Assembly (NCBI RefSeq): GCF_003003055.1
Contig: NZ_PVTV01000011.1
Span: forward strand, 372,001-436,000
DNA length: 64,000 bases
Direction: 5' to 3'
From: Jezberella montanilacus
Lineage (GTDB): Bacteria > Pseudomonadota > Gammaproteobacteria > Burkholderiales > Burkholderiaceae_B
Below the pieces are notes generated by a model, which was not told the DNA's origin, did not search any database, and saw only the letters and a program-made list of their open reading frames with translations. Positions 9,767 through 17,981 of this stretch are shown in pieces. The position numbers were made by a program, and so were the translations under genes. Numbering within the stretch: the stretch's first letter is position 1; each line of letters opens with the position of its first letter.

Positions 9767-9788
9767 TTTTAGTCTCCTATTGCGTTCA

Positions 9789-10241
9789 TTAAGCAATGTT
9801 GTTGCCAGCGCGAACGATGGCTTTCTTAATGCGTGAATAGGTGCCACAACGACAAATATTGCCGTCCATGGCTTCGACGATTTGAGTCTCGCTAGGCGTT
9901 TTGTTCTTGGATAGCAAGGCAGCGGCAGACATCATCTGCCCGCACTGGCAGTAGCCGCATTGGGGAACCGACTCAGCGATCCAGGCGTCTTGAATGGGTT
10001 TACTGAGTGCAGCAGGCAAGCCCTCGAGTGTTGTCACACGTTTACCCATGGCTGCTGACACGGGCAAAGAACAGGAGCGAATCGCCTCGCCTTCAAGGTG
10101 AACTGTACAGGCTCCACAGAGCCCTGCACCGCAACCAAATTTTGGCGTTGTGATGTTGAGATGGTCACGTAAGACCCACAACAAGGGCGTATTTGCATCG
10201 CCTTCAAAATCGACGCTTGCGCCGTTTACGTTTAGTTTCAT
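9789..10241 (-). CDS. (2Fe-2S) subunit of molybdenum hydroxylase (IorA-like)
   Basis: 150 residues. The plant-ferredoxin-like domain has Cys37, Cys42, Cys45 and Cys57 ([14 protein letters not shown] ... RSC). The C-terminal all-helical domain carries a second cluster in [10 protein letters not shown] and [12 protein letters not shown]. It transfers electrons from the molybdopterin subunit encoded 22 nt downstream. GGAG lies 6 nt before the ATG. Two-gene operons of this layout (small Fe-S subunit, then large subunit with a Tat signal) are typical of isoquinoline 1-oxidoreductase-like enzymes. Confidence 0.93.
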   Translation of the reverse strand: MKLNVNGASVDFEGDANTPLLWVLRDHLNITTPKFGCGAGLCGACTVHLEGEAIRSCSLPVSAAMGKRVTTLEGLPAALSKPIQDAWIAESVPQCGYCQCGQMMSAAALLSKNKTPSETQIVEAMDGNICRCGTYSRIKKAIVRAGNNIA

Positions 10242-10250
10242 TTTTGCTCC

Positions 10251-10265
10251 TGATAATTTTTATCA
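10251..10265. promoter_or_regulatory. 15-bp AT-rich palindrome overlapping the iorA-type leader
   Basis: TGATAA-TTT-TTATCA is a perfect palindrome that partly overlaps the AGGAG ribosome-binding site of the Fe-S subunit gene. It could be an operator or a leader hairpin that masks the site. The remainder of the 219-bp gap (10242-10460) shows no further gene. Confidence 0.4.
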
Positions 10266-10460
10266 ATTATTAATCAGCTTAGCTGCGTCCAATCCGACGA
10301 TGCCAAAATCAATTGCCGGTCTTTGGTAGCCGCGTTAAATACAACGAGCACAAATCCTAGTTACCAATGATGACAATCACGCTACTTTACGACCAAAAAG
10401 ATTAAAATGCGAGTCAACTAGGTTACAAAATTGTTGCAGTTGTAGATAAAAGGAAGTCTT

Positions 10461-10721
10461 ATGTTGAAAAAATTACTCATCAGCGCGACGTTAGCGGCGT
10501 TTCTTTCAAGCGCAGCCCCAGTCGTAGCTGCCAAAACTGCGACAACAAAAAATACCTCGTCGACGCAAGCCAAGAAGTCCAACAACGTAAAAAAATCGTC
10601 CGGAACCAAGAAAACGGTAGCAAAAAGCTCGACCGGCACCAAGAAAACGACCAAGACAGCAAAAGCCAAATCTGCAAAAACCAACACTGCAAAAACGAAA
10701 ACAGCGAAATCAGCTGGTTAA
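10461..10721 (+). CDS. small exported Lys/Thr/Ala-rich protein
   Basis: 86 residues with AAGGA about 7 nt before the ATG. A clear signal peptide (residues 1-23, ending APVVAA) precedes a low-complexity, strongly basic tail built from KT, AK and KS repeats such as KKTTKTAKAKSAKT. There are no acidic residues in the mature part. The tail resembles histone H1-like or PhaF-like segments, but those are cytoplasmic, whereas the signal peptide points to the periplasm or outside. A role in binding anionic polymers (LPS, DNA, teichuronic-like polymers) is possible but unproven. The last 12 bases overlap the convergent methyltransferase gene. Confidence 0.7.
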   Translation: MLKKLLISATLAAFLSSAAPVVAAKTATTKNTSSTQAKKSNNVKKSSGTKKTVAKSSTGTKKTTKTAKAKSAKTNTAKTKTAKSAG

Positions 10722-11429
10722 TTTGACTGCCGAAAGGACCAGACGCCGGCCATAGACTAATTGGTCGGTCAAGGCTTGCGTCCACATTTTTTGTTCTTCT
10801 TCGGTACGAGACTTCCGCAAACGGCGACGAATATACGCCTTTGAAACAAGGCCGACCAGCTTTTCCCATGCGTGTTTGGGCTTCGGTTCGTCAACCTCGT
10901 GCACCGCTACGTCACCAAAGCCGTTCATGCCGAGCAAAAAGCGGATTTGATAAAAATTCAGCGGTAGCCAAGGCATATGCGAGTCGGCTACCGTATTCAC
11001 AAAATAGTTATTTGCTCGCGGAAAGCCCTGAATGACGTGATCAACTCTGGATGCGGCGTAGATCGAATTTGGCACGGACAAGATAAATCTACCACCTGGC
11101 TTAAGGTGCCGATTGACACTTTGAAAGAAAACACCAAAGTTTTGTAAGTAGGGAATCGCCTCACAGCAGACGGCTACATCAAACAAACCACAGCTATCGG
11201 GTACGCCCTCATCCATCCAGAAGGAGGAGAACAAATCGTAGTCTTCGGGTGCTGATTCATAGAAATCAAGCCCGTGAACAAAGACAGGGGTTTTCATGCA
11301 CTTTTTAATCCAACCTTCACCGCAGGCTATATCTAACACCGTCGCTGGTTGATGCTCGTTAAGTATCCGAGCAACGGTCAAGCGATAAGGTTTGAAATCC
11401 CAATGACCCGGATGATCTGAACCGCTCAT
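10710..11429 (-). CDS. class I SAM-dependent methyltransferase
   Basis: 239 residues. Motif I is VLDIACGEGWI at about residues 31-41. The acidic motif II region is VHGLDFYES, and the post-I region FDVAVCCEAIPYLQNFG matches the Ubie/UbiG-type fold. Later LKPGGRFILSVPN is the typical beta-5 segment of small-molecule methyltransferases. The start codon overlaps the stop of the upstream lipoprotein gene by 4 nt, so the pair is translationally coupled. Substrate is unknown. Confidence 0.8.
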   Translation of the reverse strand: MSGSDHPGHWDFKPYRLTVARILNEHQPATVLDIACGEGWIKKCMKTPVFVHGLDFYESAPEDYDLFSSFWMDEGVPDSCGLFDVAVCCEAIPYLQNFGVFFQSVNRHLKPGGRFILSVPNSIYAASRVDHVIQGFPRANNYFVNTVADSHMPWLPLNFYQIRFLLGMNGFGDVAVHEVDEPKPKHAWEKLVGLVSKAYIRRRLRKSRTEEEQKMWTQALTDQLVYGRRLVLSAVKLTS

Positions 11430-11917
11430 CGCGCACCTGCTGCACCCAGCAAAGCCTGAATTTGTTGCACGGCGGTTTCATCACTGAGATTGTATTTTCT
11501 GGGGGTTTCACCTAAATCCAAGACCGTCGCATAGGCGTTTGCGATGACATCGACATCTGCGGCGTTAGCCTTGACCCCAAAGCTGATAAACGCTTTGGGT
11601 GCCATCGTGTACTCATTATCCAAGCCTTGTATCTGTGTACCAAGCCATTGCATCAGCTCGCGCTCGCGCTTTTCGCTCAATTTACTTTGCTCACAAACAA
11701 TGGGATCCGCAGTCGACACGACTTTGTAGCCAAGTTGGGTACAGGCGGCATAGACAGCATTCTTGGCCGAGCTCAAGCTAGCGCCTTTAATAACCGCCGC
11801 GATGGTTTTAAGAACACCATCATCGCGCTTAGCCTCCGTCTTAGACTGGCAGCCTAACAGGCACACAGCCATCACCGCGAGTAAGGCCAACTTAAGGAAG
11901 TTTGATAATGAAGTCAT
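11426..11917 (-). CDS. predicted lipoprotein of unknown function
   Basis: 163 residues. The N-terminus is a lipoprotein signal peptide with the lipobox LLGC (Cys23) followed by QSK, which suggests outer-membrane sorting. The mature part is a mix of polar and amphipathic stretches (KNAVYAACTQLGYKVVSTADPIVCEQSKLSEKRERELMQWLG) containing two further Cys residues that could form a disulfide. I recognise no domain. It sits between the TauD-family gene (25 nt upstream) and the methyltransferase gene (overlapping). Confidence 0.75.
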   Translation of the reverse strand: MTSLSNFLKLALLAVMAVCLLGCQSKTEAKRDDGVLKTIAAVIKGASLSSAKNAVYAACTQLGYKVVSTADPIVCEQSKLSEKRERELMQWLGTQIQGLDNEYTMAPKAFISFGVKANAADVDVIANAYATVLDLGETPRKYNLSDETAVQQIQALLGAAGAR

Positions 11918-11942
11918 GAATATCCCTTTTGAGACAAAACGA

Positions 11943-12998
11943 TCAGGCAGCTGTCAAAGGCACATGCCATTGATCGGCAGGAACCATCACACCGCCTCGA
12001 ATGCCGGGCACCACCGTGCCATAGCGTTGGGCAAACACGTCGGGGAGTGGGCGGGCATCAGGCGAGGAAATCCAAAGACGCAGAAGATGTCTACGACGAG
12101 CGGGATCAGACCAATCCTCAAAGGCGGTTCGATCGTGAAGCAAACTATGATTGTGGACAAACTGCATATCGCCGGGTTCCAGGCGCATGAGAAAATTCAA
12201 CGCTGCATCATTGGCCAGGGAATCAAAACAATCCAATGCTTCGACATGCGTCGTTGTCAATCGCATGGCGTCTTCGAAACGCTGGGCAGAGTCGATATAT
12301 TGACGCTGATAGATACTGGACATCAAGCCTGCATGCCAGTTAAAAACCGGGATCTCAAAAAAAGGCTTCTGTCCCGCTGTAAATTCGCCTCTGCGATCTG
12401 TCGCAATCGGGTCGAACAACGCGGCTGCCAGTTTCGGATGCTTAGCTTTCATTTCATTAAAGATGGTGTTGGATGAAACGAGTGCCGAGTCGCCCCCGGA
12501 TTTAGCTTGCTGCAAACACAACAGACCAACGATATCGCTACTATCGGTATGGAAAGTTTGTCGCTCGTGAGTCTGATAAATCCGCACGTTGGGGTCGTTG
12601 GCATCCATACCCATATCAACCACGTGCCCAAGTAAATGGCCTTTGGCGTTCTGAGGTCTTGGCAGACCCAGATGCAATCCAATACCGAAAAAAGCAGTTG
12701 CGCTTAATTGAGTAGACCACTCTTTGACTGGCAAGGCCTGCAAAAGCGCGACGCCCGATCCGTTGAGCAGCTCGTCACGAATTGCACGTAAGCGACGACC
12801 AAGCGTTGGCAGTGAAAACTGCTCGATCGTCATCTTCCCGATATTGTCTGTGATCTCTAGAAAAGATCGTGCCGCAAGGGCGACTTCAGCGACCTCAGCA
12901 TCAGTTAAGGTGTGTCGCCAAACGCCGCTTGCCGAAAATACAGGACCTTTCCATACTGACGGGCCGCTAATAAAATCAGGCAAATCTTGTTGCTTCAT
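11943..12998 (-). CDS. TauD/TfdA-family dioxygenase
   Basis: 351 residues. The Fe(II) triad is visible as FHTDSSD (His150, Asp152) and the distal His in the MQFVHNHSLLHDRTAF region (about 300). The closing RRRHLLRLWISSPDARPLP carries the Arg that binds 2-oxoglutarate. This longer subtype, about 350 residues, is distinct from TauD and from the other dioxygenase in the window, and is often found with CoA-dependent degradation genes. It lies 29 nt after an acyl-CoA dehydrogenase gene on the same strand, so it probably oxidises an intermediate or precursor of the same pathway. Confidence 0.87.
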   Translation of the reverse strand: MKQQDLPDFISGPSVWKGPVFSASGVWRHTLTDAEVAEVALAARSFLEITDNIGKMTIEQFSLPTLGRRLRAIRDELLNGSGVALLQALPVKEWSTQLSATAFFGIGLHLGLPRPQNAKGHLLGHVVDMGMDANDPNVRIYQTHERQTFHTDSSDIVGLLCLQQAKSGGDSALVSSNTIFNEMKAKHPKLAAALFDPIATDRRGEFTAGQKPFFEIPVFNWHAGLMSSIYQRQYIDSAQRFEDAMRLTTTHVEALDCFDSLANDAALNFLMRLEPGDMQFVHNHSLLHDRTAFEDWSDPARRRHLLRLWISSPDARPLPDVFAQRYGTVVPGIRGGVMVPADQWHVPLTAA

Positions 12999-13027
12999 TG
13001 GCAGGACTTTTATCTCATCATCTCAAT

Positions 13028-14053
13028 TCACACAGGCTCGCCGAACAAATCTAGTCTGACATAGTCCAGCACGGAGCGATCGCATTGTAATACGCTGGCT
13101 CCTAGCTTATGTGCCCAGTATCCATAACCACCACCCAAGCGAGCCCATTCGTTCAATCGCCGAGTGTATAACTGCAAGTCGTACTCGGCAGTCACGCCAA
13201 TTGCACCGTGTACCGCGTGCGCGGTAGAGCTAACTCTAGCCACGGCCTGACTGGTTTGTGCTTTAGCCATTGCTGCCAAGGCAGGCAATGGTCGCCAGCT
13301 ATTGCTTTGACAGGCCATTTGCACGGCCATTCGCGCCCCGAACACTTGTTCAGCCATCTCGCTAATTTGTTGCTGCAGTGCTTGAAACTTCCCAATGGGT
13401 TTACCAAACTGCACGCGTTGATTAGCGTAAGCCAACGTCATTTCGTAAACCCGATCAGAGACGCCAGCAATCAGGGCAGCCATTGATAGCGCAAGCAAAG
13501 GTTGAAACTGGTCAACTGACCAGCGGCCGATCAAACTTCGTTTTCCGACCTCGGTTGGCCAGCGCAGATCAGCGTCTACTGACCCATAGCCGCCAGAGGT
13601 GGCGACGCTTGCCTCCGCAACGGGCAACAACCACACGTCTTCATTTTTTTGGGCAAGCACCCAGTCAGTTGTTTTACCAAAACTGACGGCACGGGCGGTA
13701 ACCCCATCGCCCGACTTGTCCACTTGAAAAGGCGCAAAAGTCACGGCACCTTTGGGTAGTGCTAGCCCAGCATCGTTTAACCAGGCGCGTGCCAAAAGAG
13801 TGTGGGCGAAGGGCAACGGGACCGCATGCCGACCGATTGAAAAAAGAACAGAGCCAATATCTGAGAGCGTCAAACCTGCTCCTCCGGCGCTTTCAGGTAC
13901 CAACGCATCACCGAAACCAGATGCCTCAAGGCTCGACCACATGGCAGTTGTGTCACCGCCGTGTTCAATCTTGCGGATCAGTGCGGGAGAACTGACTTCA
14001 GAAAGCAGTTTTTCAGTGCTGTCAAAAAAAGAGTCTTGCATGATGTGATTCAC
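13028..14053 (-). CDS. acyl-CoA dehydrogenase family protein
   Basis: 341 residues, somewhat short for the family (380-390). It keeps a full C-terminal helical domain: YANQRVQFGKPIGKFQALQQQISEMA, the FAD/dimer contact region, and SSTAHAVHGAIGVTAEYDLQLYTRRLNEW, the usual place of the GGxG-like motif. The beta-barrel middle domain is reduced and the usual catalytic Glu position is not obvious, so it may be the non-canonical half of a two-subunit acyl-CoA dehydrogenase with the next gene upstream. Such alpha2beta2 pairs are known in steroid side-chain catabolism. The GTG at 14053 or the ATG at 14041 could start it. It lies 9 nt from its partner. Confidence 0.85.
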   Translation of the reverse strand: MNHIMQDSFFDSTEKLLSEVSSPALIRKIEHGGDTTAMWSSLEASGFGDALVPESAGGAGLTLSDIGSVLFSIGRHAVPLPFAHTLLARAWLNDAGLALPKGAVTFAPFQVDKSGDGVTARAVSFGKTTDWVLAQKNEDVWLLPVAEASVATSGGYGSVDADLRWPTEVGKRSLIGRWSVDQFQPLLALSMAALIAGVSDRVYEMTLAYANQRVQFGKPIGKFQALQQQISEMAEQVFGARMAVQMACQSNSWRPLPALAAMAKAQTSQAVARVSSTAHAVHGAIGVTAEYDLQLYTRRLNEWARLGGGYGYWAHKLGASVLQCDRSVLDYVRLDLFGEPV

Positions 14054-14062
14054 TTTAAAAAT

Positions 14063-15214
14063 TTAACGGAGGCCTAGACCGCGAGCAATAATCCCTCGAA
14101 GGATCTCACGAGTACCGCCTCGCAAGGAGAAGGTAACGCCCATTTGTTCCAGATAGCCAAGGGCTTTGAGCAAGTCGCCCGAGACGACGAAGTCAGGGTT
14201 GCTACCTAACCAGGCGCTCACCTGGCGAATCACTTTTTGCTCAAAATCCGTGCCGAAATCTTTGACAACCGAAGCCTCAATGGCGGGACTTTCACCATCA
14301 ACAAGTTTTTTTGTCACCGCGAGCGACAAGCCTCTCAAGACTGCCATTTCTGCCACCAAGCCGCCAACCAAGGCCTGCGTCGCTGAATCCGAAACGTGCT
14401 GCTCGCGCAGCGCATTAACCCAACAATCAAGCAGTGCCATACTTGAGTAGATCCGCTCAGGGCCACTGCGCTCGAAGGCGAGTTCTGCAGTCACTTGATC
14501 CCAGCCCTGGCCTTCTACCCCAATCAGGGCGTCAGCGGCTAATTGCACATTATCAAAAAATACCTCTGAAAAATGCGCATCCCCTGCTAAGTCAACAATT
14601 GGTTTGCGTGTCACGCCTGGTAGCGTCAAATCGATCAGAACTTGCGATAAACCCTGTTGACGATCGGCTGCTTCACCCGAGGTTCTCACGAGCGCAATCA
14701 TGTAGTCACATTGATGTGCATTGGTGGTCCAGATTTTGCTGCCGTTGAGCAACCAGCCTTGGTCGTTGAGCACCGCACGAGTTCTGATACTGGCTAGGTC
14801 TGAGCCTGAATTCGACTCACTCATTCCGATACAAAAAAAAGACTCGCCACGACAAATCTTCGGAATGTATTGTCGGCGCTGAGCGTCAGTACCGTAGCGT
14901 AATAACAGCGGCGCACTCTGACGGTCTGCAATCCAATGACTGGCTACTGGTGCACCAGATGCTAAAAGCTCTTCTGCCAAAATAAAGCGCGAGAAAAATC
15001 CCTTTCCAGCTCCCCCAAACTCTTTGGGGACCGTCAGCCCTAACCAACCCTGAGCGCCGAGCTTACGGCTGAACTCTGCGCTAGAACCCATCCAGGAGCG
15101 AGCTCGCTGGTGGTAGGGATAGTCTGCCAGGGCCTCTTGCAGAAATGATCTGATTTGTCCTCGAAAAGCGAGTTCCTCTTTGGGAACGGGGGTGAAATCA
15201 AGTGCGGTCAACAT
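14063..15214 (-). CDS. acyl-CoA dehydrogenase
   Basis: 383 residues, full family length. N-terminal helical domain, then FCIGMSESNSGSDLASIRTRAV (the FAD-binding loop), GWLLNGSKIWTTNAHQCDYMIALVRT (beta-domain), and at the C-terminus ALGYLEQMGVTFSLRGGTREILRGIIARGLGLR. It oxidises an acyl-CoA to the 2-enoyl-CoA and passes electrons to ETF, genes for which are present at 41-43 kb. First gene of the minus-strand arm of the catabolic locus, divergent from the CoA-transferase gene. Confidence 0.92.
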   Translation of the reverse strand: MLTALDFTPVPKEELAFRGQIRSFLQEALADYPYHQRARSWMGSSAEFSRKLGAQGWLGLTVPKEFGGAGKGFFSRFILAEELLASGAPVASHWIADRQSAPLLLRYGTDAQRRQYIPKICRGESFFCIGMSESNSGSDLASIRTRAVLNDQGWLLNGSKIWTTNAHQCDYMIALVRTSGEAADRQQGLSQVLIDLTLPGVTRKPIVDLAGDAHFSEVFFDNVQLAADALIGVEGQGWDQVTAELAFERSGPERIYSSMALLDCWVNALREQHVSDSATQALVGGLVAEMAVLRGLSLAVTKKLVDGESPAIEASVVKDFGTDFEQKVIRQVSAWLGSNPDFVVSGDLLKALGYLEQMGVTFSLRGGTREILRGIIARGLGLR

Positions 15215-15331
15215 AGGCAGGGTCCGTCAATAGACATGTTAAGGTTTCATACGTTGAAGATTAACCCGCTTCTGGGTTCATGCTTTCTTCTTGGCAAAAG
15301 CCAGATTTCATTACAGCAAAACATTAAAAAA

Positions 15332-16564
15332 ATGAGCAAACAAACACAGACTCAAGCTAAGTCGGCTTTGGGTGGCATCAAAATTATCGATATGACTTCG
15401 GTACTGTTCGGCCCCTATGCTAGCCAGACACTCGCTGATTACGGAGCAGAAGTCATTAAAGTCGAAGCGCCTGAGGGAGACTCAACTCGCTATACCGGCG
15501 CCCATCACGAGCAAGGCTTGTCAGCAATATTCTTGGGCGTTAACCGCAACAAAAAAAGCGTTTGCCTGGATCTGAAACAACCCGACGCATTAGCGGCACT
15601 GCTGACCTTGATTGATCAGGCAGACGTGTTTATGCATAGCGTGCGCCCTCAGAAAATGGCGGCACTTGGGCTCGATCACGAAACACTGTTGGCTCGAAAT
15701 CCAAAACTTGTCTACGCTGGACTGCACGGATTTGGCAATGGTGGTGCCTACGCTGGGCAACCCGCCTACGACGATGTAATACAAGGCCTGAGCGGTGTCG
15801 CTGACCTCATGACTCGGCAGGGAGGAACACCACGCTACCTGCCAACAGTCGCTGCAGACAAAACGTGCGGGATGGTTGCAACGCATGCCATCCTGGCGGC
15901 ACTGTTTCAGCGTGAGCGCTCGGGCGAAGGTCAGTTCATTGAAATTCCCATGTTTGAAACCATGACTGGTTTTGTCATGGTCGAACACTTTTATGGCCAT
16001 CATTTGCCCGGGCTATGCGACGAGATTGGTTACCCCAGAGCCCTGACTCCCTGGCGAAAACCTTACCAAACCAGCGACGGTTATATTTGCATGATGCCCT
16101 ACACCGATAAACACTGGGCTAATTTTTTTACCGGCACGGGCAGCCTGGAACTGGCTGCTGATGATAGATTCAAAACGATGTCTATGCGCACCCAGCATAT
16201 CGCAGCACTCTATGAAACGGCCGGTCGAATTGTCGCTGACAAAAAAACCGCTTTCTGGCTTGCCTTTTGTGACCAATATGAGATTCCAGCAGCCCCTATC
16301 AATCGGCTAGAGGATCTGGAGTCAGACCCTCATTTGAAAAGCGTAGATTTTTTTCAAGATCTCCAGGACGAGCAAGGTCGTACCTACCGATTTACCCGTC
16401 ATCCCGTTCGGATGCAAAAGTCGCAGGTCGAGCCAATCATGCCGCCAAGACTTGGTGCCGATACGCGCGAAACATTGTTAGCCGCTGGCGTCCCGCTTAC
16501 AGCGGTGGAGTCACTGCTTCAGAGCGGCGCAGCCAAACAGCACGCCATGGGGTCGACAAAATGA
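15332..16564 (+). CDS. CaiB/BaiF-type (class III) CoA-transferase
   Basis: 410 residues from the ATG at 15332. The open frame extends to 15155, but that part would overlap the divergent gene. Landmarks are GIKIIDMTSVLFGPYASQTLADYGAEVIKVEAPEGDSTR, NRNKKSVCLDLKQ, GNGGAYAGQPAYDDVIQGLSG (containing the Asp expected to form the acyl anhydride), and RERSGEGQFIEIPMFE. Class III enzymes move CoA between carboxylic acids, for example from succinyl-CoA to the substrate. The ribosome-binding site is weak (A-rich leader). It overlaps the MaoC gene by 4 nt (ATGA), indicating coupled translation. Confidence 0.93.
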   Translation: MSKQTQTQAKSALGGIKIIDMTSVLFGPYASQTLADYGAEVIKVEAPEGDSTRYTGAHHEQGLSAIFLGVNRNKKSVCLDLKQPDALAALLTLIDQADVFMHSVRPQKMAALGLDHETLLARNPKLVYAGLHGFGNGGAYAGQPAYDDVIQGLSGVADLMTRQGGTPRYLPTVAADKTCGMVATHAILAALFQRERSGEGQFIEIPMFETMTGFVMVEHFYGHHLPGLCDEIGYPRALTPWRKPYQTSDGYICMMPYTDKHWANFFTGTGSLELAADDRFKTMSMRTQHIAALYETAGRIVADKKTAFWLAFCDQYEIPAAPINRLEDLESDPHLKSVDFFQDLQDEQGRTYRFTRHPVRMQKSQVEPIMPPRLGADTRETLLAAGVPLTAVESLLQSGAAKQHAMGSTK

Positions 16565-17025
16565 GCAAGCTGCCCTTAATGGGTGCGGGATACATCTGGC
16601 AGGAATTGTCGGTGGGTCAGAAGTTACGCACATTCAAACGCACAATCACTGAAACTGACATCATCAACTTTGTCAGTGTGACTGGCATGCTTGAGACTAT
16701 TTTTATTGACATCACCTTTGAGCACGGTGCGATGAAAGGCCGCCCTGCACCCGGTGCGCTAACTTATACCTTGATTGAGGGTTTTGTCATGCAAGGTATG
16801 GTTCAAGGCACTGGTTTGGCCTTGCTTGAAGTTCATAAAAAAGTGCTTGCCCCGGTCATGGCGGGAGACACGATATGGGCTGAAATCGAAGTCACCGGTA
16901 TCAAGCCGACATCCAAAAATAATCGGGCTGTCGTAACCTCTCGCATTGATGTTAAAAATCAAAACGGTCTCGATGTGATGACCTACACTGCTGTACGTTT
17001 ACTAGCCGGTGAACGTCATGGTTAG
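16561..17025 (+). CDS. MaoC-family (hot-dog fold) enoyl-CoA hydratase-like protein
   Basis: 154 residues. A single hot-dog domain beginning with VGQKLRTFKRTITETDIINFVSVTGMLETIFID, the usual N-terminal MaoC signature, with the hydratase-2-like region GAMKGRPAPGALTYTLIEGF where the catalytic Asp/His would lie. Related proteins hydrate mesaconyl- or itaconyl-type C4/C5 enoyl-CoAs. Together with the CoA-transferase and the acyl-CoA dehydrogenases this would give activation, dehydrogenation and hydration of a carboxylic acid. Confidence 0.85.
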   Translation: MSKLPLMGAGYIWQELSVGQKLRTFKRTITETDIINFVSVTGMLETIFIDITFEHGAMKGRPAPGALTYTLIEGFVMQGMVQGTGLALLEVHKKVLAPVMAGDTIWAEIEVTGIKPTSKNNRAVVTSRIDVKNQNGLDVMTYTAVRLLAGERHG

Positions 17026-17046
17026 GCTAACCACCCTCACGCATCA

Positions 17047-17937
17047 ATGACTCACTTTTCTGAAACTAGCTCGCCTAATATCCCGCTTGATGTGCCTTTA
17101 GGCAAGTCTGTATCCTATCCCAGCGGGTATAGTGCCTCCTTGCTTTTCCCTATCGCTCGTGCAGAGGCAAGACGCAGTCTTGGATTGGATCTGTCTTCAC
17201 CCCTCCCCTTCACGGGCTGGGATTTGTGGAATGCCTACGAGCTCTCCTGGCTGAATGCCAAAGGTCTGCCTAAAGTAGCCTTGTTGCGGATAAAAGTCGC
17301 GATCACGAGCCCTAATATTATTGAGTCTAAGTCTTTCAAACTCTATCTGAACAGCTTCAATCAGACTCGATTCGAAACAGTCCACCAGGTGTTTGATCGC
17401 TTGCGGCTGGATTTGCAGGCAATACTCGGCGGAGACGTTGACATCGAGTTAATCGGCCCAGATCAATTTGCTGGTGAACAGATCAAAGAATTCGACGGGA
17501 TTAACCTTGACAAGCTCGATGTTGAAATAGACACATACGAACCGAACGCGTCACTGTTAAAACTTGCGAGTGCCGCGGTCAATGCCGCGTCGGGATTGAA
17601 TGACAGAACCGTTCAAAACGAAAAGGTTTTTTCAAGACTACTTAAATCCAACTGCCCCGTGACCGATCAACCTGATTGGGCTTGCATCGAGATCGAATAC
17701 TCAGGCAAGGCGATTGATCATGCAAGCTTGTTGAAATATATCGTTTCTTATCGGCTTCACAATGGTTTTCACGAGCATTGCGTCGAAAAAATCTTCATGG
17801 ACCTCATGTCGAGCTGTCGGCCTAAGTCCTTATCCGTCTATGCACGCTATACCAGGCGCGGAGGGCTTGATATTAATCCCTGGCGCGCAACACCAGATAT
17901 GTCTGAGCCGAATATCTGCAGAAGCGCCAGGCAGTAA
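17047..17937 (+). CDS. queF: NADPH-dependent 7-cyano-7-deazaguanine reductase
   Basis: 296 residues, the long bimodular (E. coli-like) form. It reduces preQ0 to preQ1 in queuosine biosynthesis. The QueF motif ESKSFKLYLNSFNQ, which binds NADPH, is at about residue 98. The catalytic Cys203 lies in SNCPVTDQPDW, with Asp210 as the proton donor. It starts 21 nt after the MaoC gene and probably shares its transcript, although the two functions are unrelated. Confidence 0.97.
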   Translation: MTHFSETSSPNIPLDVPLGKSVSYPSGYSASLLFPIARAEARRSLGLDLSSPLPFTGWDLWNAYELSWLNAKGLPKVALLRIKVAITSPNIIESKSFKLYLNSFNQTRFETVHQVFDRLRLDLQAILGGDVDIELIGPDQFAGEQIKEFDGINLDKLDVEIDTYEPNASLLKLASAAVNAASGLNDRTVQNEKVFSRLLKSNCPVTDQPDWACIEIEYSGKAIDHASLLKYIVSYRLHNGFHEHCVEKIFMDLMSSCRPKSLSVYARYTRRGGLDINPWRATPDMSEPNICRSARQ

Positions 17938-17981
17938 TAATTAACGAGCCGCACTAGCAATCCGAGCGAGTAGTTGCCCCC

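Noticed and set aside
9767-9847. Longer start for the molybdenum hydroxylase large subunit
   Set aside because: The extra 27 residues are coded inside the Fe-S subunit gene and would bury the Tat signal; the ATG at 9766 has a clear AGGAG.
11763-12476. Plus-strand 237-codon ORF
   Set aside because: Antisense to the lipoprotein and TauD-family genes, which have recognisable signal and metal motifs; the plus frame has none.
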